Assembly (NCBI RefSeq): GCF_009708175.1 | Contig: NZ_WMBB01000001.1 | Span: 62,001 to 126,000 of the forward strand | From: Nocardia aurantiaca | GTDB taxonomy: Bacteria; Actinomycetota; Actinomycetes; Mycobacteriales; Mycobacteriaceae | Reading direction: 5' to 3' | Length of the DNA: 64,000 nucleotides | Part shown: positions 1 to 8,847 of the stretch, piece by piece | Numbering within the stretch: position 1 is the stretch's first letter | Layout: each line of letters starts with the position of its first letter | Notes under the pieces: generated by a model | The model's input: only the letters and a program-made list of their open reading frames with translations | Told to the model about the DNA's origin: nothing | Databases searched by the model: none | Position numbers and translations under genes: made by a program

Positions 1-2
1 TC

Positions 3-1418
3 ATCTTCTCCGTGCTGACGGTCATCGGCATCACGGTGATGGGTGGCTATTACGTCAAGGTGCCGGCCATGTTCGGCATCGGGCGCTACGGCGTGACCGT
101 GCGGCTGCCGGCCACCGGCGGGCTGTACGAGCACGCCAACGTCGCCTACCGCGGCACCAATGTCGGCAAGGTGCAAGACGTCATCCTGACCCCGGCCGGC
201 GTGGACGCGAAGCTGTCCATCGACAGCGATTACAAGATCCCGCAGGACGTCGACGCCTGGGTGCGCAGCGTGTCCGCGGTGGGTGAGCAGTACGTCGATC
301 TGGTTCCGGTCGATAATCCCAAGGGCGGCAATCTGTCCGACGGTTCGGTGATCCCGGTCGAGCGCACCAAGCTCCCGCAGGATGTCGGCAGCCTGCTCGA
401 TCAGACCGACCGGCTGCTGAACAGTGTCGCCGACACCAAGCTGAAGCAGGTCATCGACGACGCCTTCACCGCGTTCAACGGCGCGGGACCGGACCTGCAG
501 CGCTTCCTCGACTCCGCGACCCTGCTGGTGCAGGAGGCGAAGAACAACACCGACGCCACCAAGGACCTGATCGAGAAGATCGGCCCACTGCTGGACACGC
601 AGGTCAAGTCCGACGACGCCATCCGCGGCTGGACCAAGGATCTGGCGACGGTCACCGACCAGCTGCGCGAGCATGATCCCGCACTGCGCAACGTCGTCGA
701 GAAGACGCCGGGTGCGGTCTCTCGGGCGACCCAGCTCTTCCAGGATCTGAAGCCCACGCTGCCGTTGCTCGCGCGCAATCTGGTGAGCGTCGGCCAGGTC
801 GGCTACACCTACAACCCCGGCATCGAGCAGCTGCTCGTGATCTTTCCGCCGCTCATCGCGGGTCTGCTGACCGTCGCGACCGGCGGGCCCACCGAGTACG
901 GCGCGATGGTGGACTTCATGGTCAGCGTCAATGATCCACAGGGCTGCACGACCGGGTTCCTCACCCCGGACCAGCGCCGCTCGCCGGCGTTGCTGGACCA
1001 CCCGGACACCCCGAAGGGTTTGTACTGCAAGGTTTCCCAGAACGCCCCGCAGGCGGTCCGCGGTATTCGCAATACGCCGTGCATGGAGGTTCCCGGCAAG
1101 CGCGCGCCCACGCCCGAATTGTGCCGTGACAGCGAGGGTTACGTGCCCGAGGGCGACAACCCGCCGTTCGGTAAGCCGAATCCGGTGGACAAGGACGGGA
1201 ACCCGACCAGCGGCACTGCGCCGAGCTCCTACACCACCCCGTCCAGCGCATCCACCGAGGCCCAGCCCGCATCCGTCCAGACCCAGCCGTACGATCCGCG
1301 CACGGGTGAATTCCTCGGACCGGACGGACGCACGTATCGTCAGGCGAACATCGACAGCAAGGGTTCCGGGGTAGTCCCGGCTACTTTGACAGCAATGGTC
1401 CAGGAGCAGGTGAAATGA
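3..1418 (+). CDS. MCE family protein, MceF-like (5' end outside window)
   Basis: Cell-envelope subunit of an Mce lipid importer. The frame is open to the left edge, with codons in frame before the first GTG at 12, so the N-terminus is missing and the visible sequence begins in a hydrophobic anchor. An MCE domain follows, seen as GGLYEHANVAYRGTNVGKV and VSAVGEQYVDLVP. Next comes a long helical region (about residues 120-260) and a Pro/Ser/Thr-rich tail ending YDPRTGEFLGPDGRTY. No lipobox is visible. Its place as the last mce gene, followed by two mce-associated genes with 4-nt overlaps, suggests the F position. Which mce locus this is cannot be told. Confidence 0.88.
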   Translation: MFSVLTVIGITVMGGYYVKVPAMFGIGRYGVTVRLPATGGLYEHANVAYRGTNVGKVQDVILTPAGVDAKLSIDSDYKIPQDVDAWVRSVSAVGEQYVDLVPVDNPKGGNLSDGSVIPVERTKLPQDVGSLLDQTDRLLNSVADTKLKQVIDDAFTAFNGAGPDLQRFLDSATLLVQEAKNNTDATKDLIEKIGPLLDTQVKSDDAIRGWTKDLATVTDQLREHDPALRNVVEKTPGAVSRATQLFQDLKPTLPLLARNLVSVGQVGYTYNPGIEQLLVIFPPLIAGLLTVATGGPTEYGAMVDFMVSVNDPQGCTTGFLTPDQRRSPALLDHPDTPKGLYCKVSQNAPQAVRGIRNTPCMEVPGKRAPTPELCRDSEGYVPEGDNPPFGKPNPVDKDGNPTSGTAPSSYTTPSSASTEAQPASVQTQPYDPRTGEFLGPDGRTYRQANIDSKGSGVVPATLTAMVQEQVK

Positions 1419-2236
1419 GCGATTCGAGTGTGGTGAGAAACCGGACACGACGGCGGGCTGTGCGCTCGGAAGGGCCCCCGCCGGAGGAGAAGGGGACCGC
1501 CGCACCGGCGTTCGAGGCCACCGTGCCCGCACCGGACAAGGTGGGCGCTGCCGAAGCCGTACAGGCGGATGGCGGCGTCATCGCGCCGAACGCGGAGTCG
1601 GCCGACGACTCGGCGCCGGTGGAGGTGACCGGGTGGGGCGACGTCCCCACCGCGGACGCGAAGCCGTCGGACTCCCCGCAGGAGTCCGCCGAGGACGCCG
1701 TGACCGCTGCTCCCGAATCCGAAGCGCCCGCAGTCGCTTCGGCCGACGGTGGCAGCCTCTGGATGCGAGTCGTCGCGGTCGCCGCCCTGGTGCTCGCCGT
1801 GGTCGTGGTGGGTGGCACCGTATGGGCCGCGCACCAGCGCAGCACGCTCTCCGATCAGGACGCGCTGCGCGCGGACTACGTGCAGGCCGCCAAACAGGCC
1901 ATGCTCAACATCACCAATATCAGCGCAGACACCGCCCAGGACGACATCAACCGGGTGCTCGCGGTGACCTCCGGCGATCTCCAGAAGGAGTACACCGACC
2001 GTAAGGACGACTACGCGGGCATCGTGCAGAAGGCTCAGGTCCGGGCCAAGGGCGAGGTCGTCGAGGCCGCTCTGCAGTCTTCCGACGACCACTCCGCGAT
2101 CGTGCTCGTCGCGGTCAAGCAGACGCTCACCAATGCGGGCGTGGACGGACCGCAGCAGCGGCAGTACCGATTCAAGGTGACGCTGTCCCGGGACGACAAG
2201 GGCATCACCGCGACCGGAATGGAGATGACGGTATGA
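1415..2236 (+). CDS. Mce-associated membrane protein
   Basis: 273 aa. The ATG overlaps the stop of the mceF-like gene (ATGA), so the two are translationally coupled. The first ~115 residues are acidic, Ala/Pro/Glu-rich and probably disordered. A single membrane segment lies at about residues 118-138, followed by an extracytoplasmic domain of ~130 residues with the SDTAQDDINRVLAVTSGDL-type helix typical of proteins encoded just after mceF. Such proteins are thought to stabilise or couple Mce complexes; that role is family knowledge, not visible here. Confidence 0.8.
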   Translation: MSDSSVVRNRTRRRAVRSEGPPPEEKGTAAPAFEATVPAPDKVGAAEAVQADGGVIAPNAESADDSAPVEVTGWGDVPTADAKPSDSPQESAEDAVTAAPESEAPAVASADGGSLWMRVVAVAALVLAVVVVGGTVWAAHQRSTLSDQDALRADYVQAAKQAMLNITNISADTAQDDINRVLAVTSGDLQKEYTDRKDDYAGIVQKAQVRAKGEVVEAALQSSDDHSAIVLVAVKQTLTNAGVDGPQQRQYRFKVTLSRDDKGITATGMEMTV

Positions 2237-2724
2237 GCAAGCGCCGGCGCGATCTGATACTCATGGTCTCTGCCCTCGTCGTATTCGCCGCCGCCCTCGG
2301 CGTCGGCGGCTGGATCGGCTACGGCTACTGGCAGGACAGCCACGTCGACAAGGCCCGCGAGCGGTCCGTCGTGGTGGCCAAGCGGACCGTGGAGGGCATG
2401 TTCGGCTACAACTTCCGGACCATCGACACCACCATGCCCAAGGTGTGCGACGACATGACCTCGACCTTCCGCAACGACTGGATGAAGGTCACCAATACCG
2501 TCCTCGCGCCCGCCGCGAAGGAGAAGGAACTCGTCGTCGAAGCCACCGCCGTGGAAACCGGTGTGATCAAGGCGGATTCGAAGCACGTCGAGGTCATGGT
2601 CTACCTGAACCAGAAGAGCGCGGGCAAGGATCCGTCCAAGGGCACCTACGACGCGAGTCGGCTGCGTGTGAAGCTGGACGACAGCGATGGCCGCTGGCTC
2701 GTATCGGACGTCAACCCGATCTGA
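2233..2724 (+). CDS. Mce-associated membrane protein, short
   Basis: 163 aa, again starting in an ATGA overlap with the preceding gene. One N-terminal membrane anchor (residues ~9-31) is followed by an extracytoplasmic domain resembling that of its upstream neighbour. The two are probably diverged paralogues, as commonly found in pairs at the end of mce operons. It is the last gene of the operon: a hairpin follows and the next gene is convergent. Confidence 0.78.
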   Translation: MSKRRRDLILMVSALVVFAAALGVGGWIGYGYWQDSHVDKARERSVVVAKRTVEGMFGYNFRTIDTTMPKVCDDMTSTFRNDWMKVTNTVLAPAAKEKELVVEATAVETGVIKADSKHVEVMVYLNQKSAGKDPSKGTYDASRLRVKLDDSDGRWLVSDVNPI

Positions 2725-2749
2725 GCCCGGTCCCCTCGATCCCTCCCCA

Positions 2750-2780
2750 GAACGCGCGCGGCCCTCGGCCACGCGCGTTC
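2750..2780. terminator. hairpin ending the mce operon
   Basis: 9-bp perfect stem (GAACGCGCG / CGCGCGTTC) with a GC-rich loop, lying between the convergent mce-associated gene and the alpha/beta hydrolase gene. It lacks a strong U tract, as is usual in actinobacteria. Confidence 0.55.
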
Positions 2781-2840
2781 CTTTGTTGCGGGACCTCGAT
2801 CGGGCACACCGCCCACGCGGGCTGATCGGAGCCCTTCACA

Positions 2841-3860
2841 TCAGCGATCGAATCCATGTTCACCGAGCCACTCGATCATGGCATCGAATCCATCGACGCC
2901 GTTCAGCTCATGCGCGATGCTGTGGCCCGCGCCGGCCTGAACGTACGTACTGGGCACCGCTTGGGGGCTGAAGTACATCCGCTGCGTCTCCCGCACGGTC
3001 GCCGCGTCACACGATCGATGCTCGGGCGGGGTGCAGAAGAGCCAATCGTGCTCGCCGACCACCAGAAGTGTCGGCACCGCAATAGGATTCATGATCTGCG
3101 CGAGTGTCACCGTGGTGGGCGTCGCGATTTCGCCGACCGTGTCGGTCCCACGACGCCGATCATCCGCGGCGAGGACCTCCGGGTCGACATTGTCCGGTTG
3201 GTAGAAGATCGCCATGCCGCCGGGCCGCATCGTCAGATAGCCGGGCGGGATCGGTTGTCCGTCCGCGTAATTCGCCGACGTGTGTCGTGCCAGCAGTTCG
3301 GTGGACGGGAGCAGTCCGGGCATATTCATCCAACCGGTGCCGATGATTCCGTCGACATCGCGATAGGTCGCCGCCTCCAGTTCGGTCACGACGGTTCCGA
3401 AGGAATGGCCGACGGTGACGATTCGCGACCAGGGGTTCACCAAGTCGCCGCGGCGTGCCGCCTGGACGATCTGGTGGAGGACGTCCGCATTGGACAGCGC
3501 CGTGACATCGGTCCCCGCCGGGCGGGCGCTGCGGCCGGAGCCGATGCGGTCGATGGCGAGGGTGGAGTATCCCTCCGCGGCGGCACGCCGCACGTAGGAA
3601 TAGCGCTTGTCGAATTCTGGTGGATCCCAATAGAAATGGTCATAAATGAGGCCGTGCACCAGCACCTGCAGGGTGGCCGACGGACCGGCGTCGGGGTTGC
3701 AGAGCCGGCCGTACACGGTGTACGCGGACCCGGCCACCGTGACCGGGATATCCATATCGCGGCAGGCCGAGCCGGTATCGGCATTCGCGTTCCCCGGCAC
3801 CATCAGGCCTGCCAGCATTGCGGCGCTCGCGACCGCGATTCGTCCCCACCCCGACTTCAC
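2841..3860 (-). CDS. exported alpha/beta hydrolase
   Basis: 339 aa from a GTG at 3860, chosen because GGGAGG stands just upstream and the N-terminus then reads as a signal peptide (VKSGWGRIAVASAAMLAGLM...GNANA). The frame is open further upstream but without a ribosome site. Alpha/beta hydrolase fold with nucleophile elbow GHSFG, a later GEHDW acid region and AGHSIAHE as the histidine. Probably a secreted esterase or lipase; substrate unknown. A KstR-type operator lies 55 bp upstream of the start, suggesting control with lipid or sterol genes. Confidence 0.8.
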   Translation of the reverse strand: MKSGWGRIAVASAAMLAGLMVPGNANADTGSACRDMDIPVTVAGSAYTVYGRLCNPDAGPSATLQVLVHGLIYDHFYWDPPEFDKRYSYVRRAAAEGYSTLAIDRIGSGRSARPAGTDVTALSNADVLHQIVQAARRGDLVNPWSRIVTVGHSFGTVVTELEAATYRDVDGIIGTGWMNMPGLLPSTELLARHTSANYADGQPIPPGYLTMRPGGMAIFYQPDNVDPEVLAADDRRRGTDTVGEIATPTTVTLAQIMNPIAVPTLLVVGEHDWLFCTPPEHRSCDAATVRETQRMYFSPQAVPSTYVQAGAGHSIAHELNGVDGFDAMIEWLGEHGFDR

Positions 3861-3915
3861 GACATCCTCCCCTGCCTGGCCCCGCGGCCCTGTTCGGCCG
3901 CCGAAGCCACAGAAA

Positions 3916-3929
3916 TGTAACACGTTCTA
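3916..3929. promoter_or_regulatory. KstR-type operator
   Basis: TGTAACACGTTCTA fits the TnnAACnnGTTnnA palindrome published for KstR, the TetR-family repressor of sterol and lipid catabolism in mycobacteria and rhodococci. It lies in the 139-bp gap between the acyl-CoA synthetase stop and the hydrolase start, so it would control the hydrolase. The sequence match is seen; the regulator's identity is inferred. Confidence 0.6.
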
Positions 3930-3999
3930 CACGCGTGGATTCGATGGTCCGTCAACCGCGATCTGCGGGACCGGGCGGGCCGGAATCCGCCGTGTGCGG

Positions 4000-5511
4000 T
4001 CATCGGCGCGAAGACAGTTCGCGCAACCGGTGTTTGAGGACCTTTCCGCTCGCGGAGATCGGCAGGGCGTCGATGAAGTCGATTCCGCGCGGTACCTTGT
4101 AGCCGGCCAGCCGCACCGCCACATGGTTCCTGAGTTCATCGGGAGTGACCGGCATGGTGGGCCGCGGTACCACGAACGCGTGCACCCGTTCGCCCCACAG
4201 GTCGTCAGGTAGGCCGATCACGGCGCACGATGACACGGCCGGATGGGTGGCCAGGGCAGCCTCCACCTCACCGGAGTAGACGTTCTCGCCACCGGTGATG
4301 ATCATGTCCTTGATGCGGTCCACGATGTAGATGAAGCCGTCGTCGTCCATGGATGCCGCATCGCCGGTGTGAAACCAGTTCTCCCGTAGCACTTCCGCGG
4401 TCTCCGCCGGGCGATTGAAGTAACCCCGCATGACGCCGTCGCCGCGCACGGCGAGCTCCCCGACCCGGCCGCGTGGAAGTTCATTCCCGGCGGGATCCAC
4501 AATGCGCGCCTCGCACTGCGGTACCGCGCGCCCGGCCGAGCGCAGTCGTCGCCCGCCCACGCGGTGATCGTTGCGGGTCAATGCGGTAACGATCGCTGTT
4601 TCGGTGGTGCCGTAACCCTGGACGAATCCCGCGGTGGGAAAGGCCTTCGCGGATCGCTCCAGCAGGTCCGGTGTGATCGGAGCGGCGCCGTAGCCGAGAG
4701 CCCACAGGCTGCTGGTGTCGAACGCGTCGAAGCCAGGGTGGTCGAGCAGCATTCGCAGCATGGTCGGGACGAGGGTCAGGCTGGTGACCCGGTGCTGTTC
4801 GATCGCTCGCAGCACCGCGGGCGGATCGAACGAGGGCAGGAATACCACGGTGCCGCCCAGATAGAGCTGAGTCAGCCAGCACGACAGCGCCGCGATATGG
4901 AACATGGGCGCGGTGAGCAGTGAGGTGCCGCCCGCGAAGGCGGTGTCATGACTGATCGCCGATGTCATCAGATTTCGATGAGTCATCAGCACGCCCTTGG
5001 CCGACCCGGTGGTGCCACTGGTGTACAACAGCGATGCCGGTGTTTGCTCGCCGATCCGCATATCCGCGACCGGTCGAGCTGCGCCGATGCCCTCTTCGTA
5101 GCTCGACATACCCGTCGGCGCCGCGCCATCTCCGCAGTACACGACATGGCGCCGGTGGGCGGTGAGGACTTCGGCCGCGGTGTCCGCGGTGGTGTCGTCG
5201 ACCAGTAGCACCCGAGGCTCCGCGTCACGAAGCGCATGCGCGATTTCGCCCGCACTCCAGCGGATATTGAGTGGATTGACGACGGCGCCGCACCACCACG
5301 CGGCCAGGAACGTCTCATGGTAACGATCGGAATTCCGCGCGAGGATGGCGACCCGGTCCCCGGTCTGGACGCCGAGTTCTCGAAACACACTGGCGAGTCG
5401 AGAGACTCGGTGGAATACCTCCCGAGTCGTCCGTGTCCGGTCCCCGGAGATCGTCATCGGCAGGTCGGGTGTCTGTTGTAGTGCGCGATGCAGGGATTGA
5501 GTCAGATACAT
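4000..5511 (-). CDS. AMP-dependent acyl-CoA synthetase (FadD-like)
   Basis: 503 aa from the ATG at 5511, preceded by AAAGG. Activates a carboxylic acid as acyl-AMP and then acyl-CoA. All adenylate-forming motifs are present: YTSGTTGSAKG (163-173), GYGTTETA (299-306), the TGD and DRIKD hinge region (382-402), GGENVYSGEVE, and the catalytic lysine K490 in SASGKVLK. Length and layout are those of medium/long-chain FadD enzymes. It is divergent from the hydrolase-SDR fusion gene across a control region carrying a KstR-type operator. Substrate not predictable. Confidence 0.87.
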   Translation of the reverse strand: MYLTQSLHRALQQTPDLPMTISGDRTRTTREVFHRVSRLASVFRELGVQTGDRVAILARNSDRYHETFLAAWWCGAVVNPLNIRWSAGEIAHALRDAEPRVLLVDDTTADTAAEVLTAHRRHVVYCGDGAAPTGMSSYEEGIGAARPVADMRIGEQTPASLLYTSGTTGSAKGVLMTHRNLMTSAISHDTAFAGGTSLLTAPMFHIAALSCWLTQLYLGGTVVFLPSFDPPAVLRAIEQHRVTSLTLVPTMLRMLLDHPGFDAFDTSSLWALGYGAAPITPDLLERSAKAFPTAGFVQGYGTTETAIVTALTRNDHRVGGRRLRSAGRAVPQCEARIVDPAGNELPRGRVGELAVRGDGVMRGYFNRPAETAEVLRENWFHTGDAASMDDDGFIYIVDRIKDMIITGGENVYSGEVEAALATHPAVSSCAVIGLPDDLWGERVHAFVVPRPTMPVTPDELRNHVAVRLAGYKVPRGIDFIDALPISASGKVLKHRLRELSSRR

Positions 5512-5687
5512 TGCGGTCGATTGCCTTTCGAGCCACAGTTGAACTGGTGAATTGCAGCGGCTCGGAATGGGCTGGCGATGTGAGGGATGCATCGAGGCCT
5601 GGTACGGGCGGGTAATGAAAACCGCAGGGCCACTGCGCGTTTGATTACACCATCCCGTGAGTTCGTCGGCAAGGTGAGCGATCGGCC

Positions 5688-5701
5688 GTGATGTACGTCA
5701 C
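5688..5701. promoter_or_regulatory. CRP/GlxR-like palindrome
   Basis: GTGATGTACGTCAC fits GTGAnnnnnnTCAC, the core of actinobacterial Crp/GlxR sites. It lies 12 bp from the KstR-type operator in the control region between the divergent synthetase and hydrolase-SDR genes. Confidence 0.4.
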
Positions 5702-5712
5702 TATGTGTTGCT

Positions 5713-5726
5713 TGGAACATGTTCTA
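5713..5726. promoter_or_regulatory. KstR-type operator
   Basis: TGGAACATGTTCTA is a perfect TnnAACnnGTTnnA palindrome, 62 bp upstream of the hydrolase-SDR start and 202 bp upstream of the divergent acyl-CoA synthetase start. Placed to act on the plus-strand operon and possibly on both sides. Confidence 0.65.
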
Positions 5727-5787
5727 TCTACGACTCTGGATTGCGGTGGCGGCATTTCCTTGCCGGTTCCAAAATCTGGGGGTGGCA

Positions 5788-7743
5788 ATGCTTTCTATTT
5801 TTGATGCGCAGAAATCCGATCTGCGCGCATCGAAGGCTCTGGCGGCCATGCGTAATGGCCTCGAAATCGTCCGTTATGGGAAACTGCGCGGCGGCAACGA
5901 GCCGACTCCATACGAAGTGGTGGAACGGCGGCCGATGTATCGGTTGCGTCGTTATTCCGTTCCTGAGAGCTCGGACACGGCGAATCGCCCTGCGGTGCTG
6001 ATGATCCCGGCCCTCATGCTGACGGCGGATCTCTACGATCTCGATGCCGAAGATGGCGCGGTGGCGATGCTCGGCGCGGCCGGTGTCGACCCGTGGGTGA
6101 TCGACTTCGGCTCGCCGGCACACGAGGAAGGCGGCTGGCAGCGAGACATCGCCGACCATGTATTGGCGGTCAGCGATGCCATCGACACGGTGAGTCGGGT
6201 GACCGGCCGTGACGTGCACCTGCTCGGCTGGTCGCAGGGTGGCATGTTCGCCTATCAAGCCGCTGCCTACCGGCGTGGCACGGGGGTGGCCGGCATCATC
6301 ACCTGCGGCAGTCCGGTCGACACCGACTCGGCGGGGCTGCCGTGGCGGGTGTCACCGGAGGTGCTGGTGCGGACCGCCGACTTCCTGGCCGACCGGGTCG
6401 TCAGCCGGATGCGTGTCAGCGACCGGACCCTGCGCATGTGGTTCAAATTGCTGGACCCGGTGGGAAATGCGCAGCGGCGACTCGCATTTCTCCGACAATT
6501 GCACGACCGCGAGGCATTGCTGCCCGATGAGCGCCGGCGGCGCTTTCTCGCGAAGGATGGATGGGTCGGGTATCCGGGTCCGGCCATCGCGGACCTGCTG
6601 CGGCAGTTCGTGGCGGACAACAGTCTGCTGTCGGGCAGTTTCGTACTTCGCGACCGCCTTGTCACGCTGTCGGCTCTGACCTGCCCGATCCTCGCCATCG
6701 CCGGCAAGTACGACACCATCGGCACCCCGACGGCGGTGCGTGCGATCGGCCGGTCGGCGCGGCAGGCGAGGGTGTACGAAATCGAGGCCGTGGCAAGCCA
6801 TTTCGGTTTGGTGGCCGGCAGCGGTGCGGTCAACGTCACCTGGCCGGCCGCCGCTGCCTGGATCAACTGGATCGATGGCGACGGGGCTCGTCCGGCCGGC
6901 ATTCGTGACGTCGCCGCCACCTCATCGCAGTCGGCTCCCGACAGCGTGGAGCGGCACGGCGGTGCGCTGTCCGGGCGGCATGTCCTGATCACCGGCGGCT
7001 CGTCGGGCATCGGCCGGGCCACGGCGCTGGCCGCGGCGGCCGAAGGCGCCACCGTGCTGCTGATCGCGCGCCGCGGCCCCGAACTCGAGCAGGTGGTCGG
7101 CAACATTCGAGACGGCGGCGGCGACTCGTACGGTTATCAGTGCGACATCACCGATTCCGAATCGGTCGAACTCGTCGTCAAGGCGATTCTCGACGAGCAC
7201 GGCAAGGTCGACATGCTGGTCAACAATGCCGGCAGGTCGATTCGGCGACCACTGCATCTGTCGACCGAACGCCTGCACGACTTCGAACGCACCATGGCGG
7301 TCAACTACTTCGGTGCATTGCGAATGACGTTGGCCTTCTTGCCGCAGATGCGGGAACGCCGATTCGGGCACATCGTCAACGTCAGCACCGGTGCCGTACA
7401 GGCGGGTGTGCCGCGATTCTCGGCGTATCTGGCCAGCAAGGCGGCTCTGAACAAGTTCTCGGAGGTCGCGGCGGCGGAAACGCTCGCCGACGGCATCACC
7501 TTCACCACCGTCCATATGCCGCTCGTCGATACGCCGATGATCGCTCCGAACGATTACCGGGCCTTCAAGGTTCGAACACCCGAATGGGCCGCCGGCCAGA
7601 TTCTGAAGGCACTGGTCGACCGCCCCAAACGAATCACGATGACGAAGGCGGCGCTGTGGGAGACCTGGGGATTGGTGGCGCCCCGGCAGAAGGATCGAAT
7701 GATGAATCGGCGTTTTCTCGACTCGTTCGACAGCACACACTGA
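5788..7743 (+). CDS. fusion of PhaC/lipase-like alpha/beta hydrolase and short-chain dehydrogenase
   Basis: 651 aa. The ATG at 5788 follows a GGGGG/GGTGG stretch; an ATG at 5719 is in frame but lies inside the operator, so it was rejected. Residues ~40-380 are an alpha/beta hydrolase of the PHA-synthase-like type with nucleophile S149 in GWSQG (serine, not the cysteine of true PHA synthases), then AGKYDTIG and ASHFG. Residues ~392-651 are a classical SDR: TGGSSGIG cofactor loop, NNAG, and YLASK active site near residue 547. The pairing suggests acyl or keto-lipid processing in two steps. Followed within 40 bp by a related SDR gene. Confidence 0.85.
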   Translation: MLSIFDAQKSDLRASKALAAMRNGLEIVRYGKLRGGNEPTPYEVVERRPMYRLRRYSVPESSDTANRPAVLMIPALMLTADLYDLDAEDGAVAMLGAAGVDPWVIDFGSPAHEEGGWQRDIADHVLAVSDAIDTVSRVTGRDVHLLGWSQGGMFAYQAAAYRRGTGVAGIITCGSPVDTDSAGLPWRVSPEVLVRTADFLADRVVSRMRVSDRTLRMWFKLLDPVGNAQRRLAFLRQLHDREALLPDERRRRFLAKDGWVGYPGPAIADLLRQFVADNSLLSGSFVLRDRLVTLSALTCPILAIAGKYDTIGTPTAVRAIGRSARQARVYEIEAVASHFGLVAGSGAVNVTWPAAAAWINWIDGDGARPAGIRDVAATSSQSAPDSVERHGGALSGRHVLITGGSSGIGRATALAAAAEGATVLLIARRGPELEQVVGNIRDGGGDSYGYQCDITDSESVELVVKAILDEHGKVDMLVNNAGRSIRRPLHLSTERLHDFERTMAVNYFGALRMTLAFLPQMRERRFGHIVNVSTGAVQAGVPRFSAYLASKAALNKFSEVAAAETLADGITFTTVHMPLVDTPMIAPNDYRAFKVRTPEWAAGQILKALVDRPKRITMTKAALWETWGLVAPRQKDRMMNRRFLDSFDSTH

Positions 7744-7783
7744 GTGGCCGATGGTATTGGGTAAGTGGGGAATTGAGGTCGTA

Positions 7784-8734
7784 GTGAGTCTCGACAGGTA
7801 CCGCGCGCTCATGGCGTGGGTGAACGAAGGACGATTCGGCCCCTGGGCGCCGGCGATCCAATCCGGAATCGTCCGGTGGCTCTTCGAGGCGCGCAGTCAC
7901 CGCGGGCGTCGGCCGGGGCGAGCCGCGGCACAGGTCACCGAGATCGCGGGCCGGCGAATCCTGATCACCGGTGGGTCGTCCGGAATCGGCCGGGCGACGG
8001 CGCTGCGGTTGGCGGGACTCGGAGCCGACGTGGTCGTCGTGGCCCGCAGATCCGCGGAGCTGCAGGAACTCTGCGACGAGATCGTCCGGACAGGCGGCCG
8101 GGCCGCGGCCATCGCGTGCGACCTGACCGACGAGGCCGCGGTCGCCGGTCTCTCCGAGCGGTTGATCGCTGAGTGGGGCGGTGTCGACGTCTTGATCAAT
8201 AACGCCGGTCGTTCGATTCGTCGCAGCGTGGTCGAGACGTTGGGGCGCCATGCGGACGAGCTGCCCGAGAACTCGCGGCTCCTACACGATTTCGAGCGCA
8301 CGATGGCGGTCAATTACTTCGGCGCCATCGCGCTCACGCTCCGCCTGCTGCCGACGATGCTGGCGAGCGGGGGAGGGCACATCGTGAATGTCGGCACGGC
8401 CGGCGTGCAGATCGGGACGATGCCCAAGTTCTCGGCCTACGGCGGGTCGAAGGCCGCGCTGGTCGCGTTCGGTCGCAGCTTGGATACCGAATTGAGCGGC
8501 CGTGGAATCACGGTGACCGCGGTGCATTATCCGCTGGTACAGACACCCATGATCGGTGGCACCGAAAACTACAGAGGATTGCCCGCGCTGACACCGGAAG
8601 AGGCCGCGGAGTGGCTGGTGACGGCGATCCGGACCAGACCGGTCGCAGTGTATCCACGCTTCGCCGGAATCCTGCGGGCTCTCGGCACCCTATCGCCCCG
8701 GTGGGCCGATCGTATGGTCCTGGCGGCGGCCTGA
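7784..8734 (+). CDS. short-chain dehydrogenase/reductase
   Basis: 316 aa from the GTG at 7784, preceded by GAGG with good spacing; an in-frame ATG at 7751 has no clear ribosome site. About 50 residues precede a classical SDR fold: TGGSSGIG, NNAG, YGGSK. The stretch HDFERTMAVNYFGA is shared exactly with the SDR half of the upstream fusion, so the two are probably products of a local duplication. Probably co-transcribed with it. Substrate unknown, likely a lipid keto or hydroxy group by context. Confidence 0.85.
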   Translation: MSLDRYRALMAWVNEGRFGPWAPAIQSGIVRWLFEARSHRGRRPGRAAAQVTEIAGRRILITGGSSGIGRATALRLAGLGADVVVVARRSAELQELCDEIVRTGGRAAAIACDLTDEAAVAGLSERLIAEWGGVDVLINNAGRSIRRSVVETLGRHADELPENSRLLHDFERTMAVNYFGAIALTLRLLPTMLASGGGHIVNVGTAGVQIGTMPKFSAYGGSKAALVAFGRSLDTELSGRGITVTAVHYPLVQTPMIGGTENYRGLPALTPEEAAEWLVTAIRTRPVAVYPRFAGILRALGTLSPRWADRMVLAAA

Positions 8735-8847
8735 CGAGCGGGACGGCCGGTCCCGCAGTGAGATTCGCGACGCGGCTGGTACCCGCGTACAACTCGATCT
8801 AGGCTCCCTGGCGGAAATTACTAGATCTGAGTAGTCAGGATCGAACC

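Noticed and set aside
5719-5787. N-terminal extension of the hydrolase-SDR fusion
   Set aside because: Would begin inside the KstR-type operator with no ribosome site; the ATG at 5788 is better supported.
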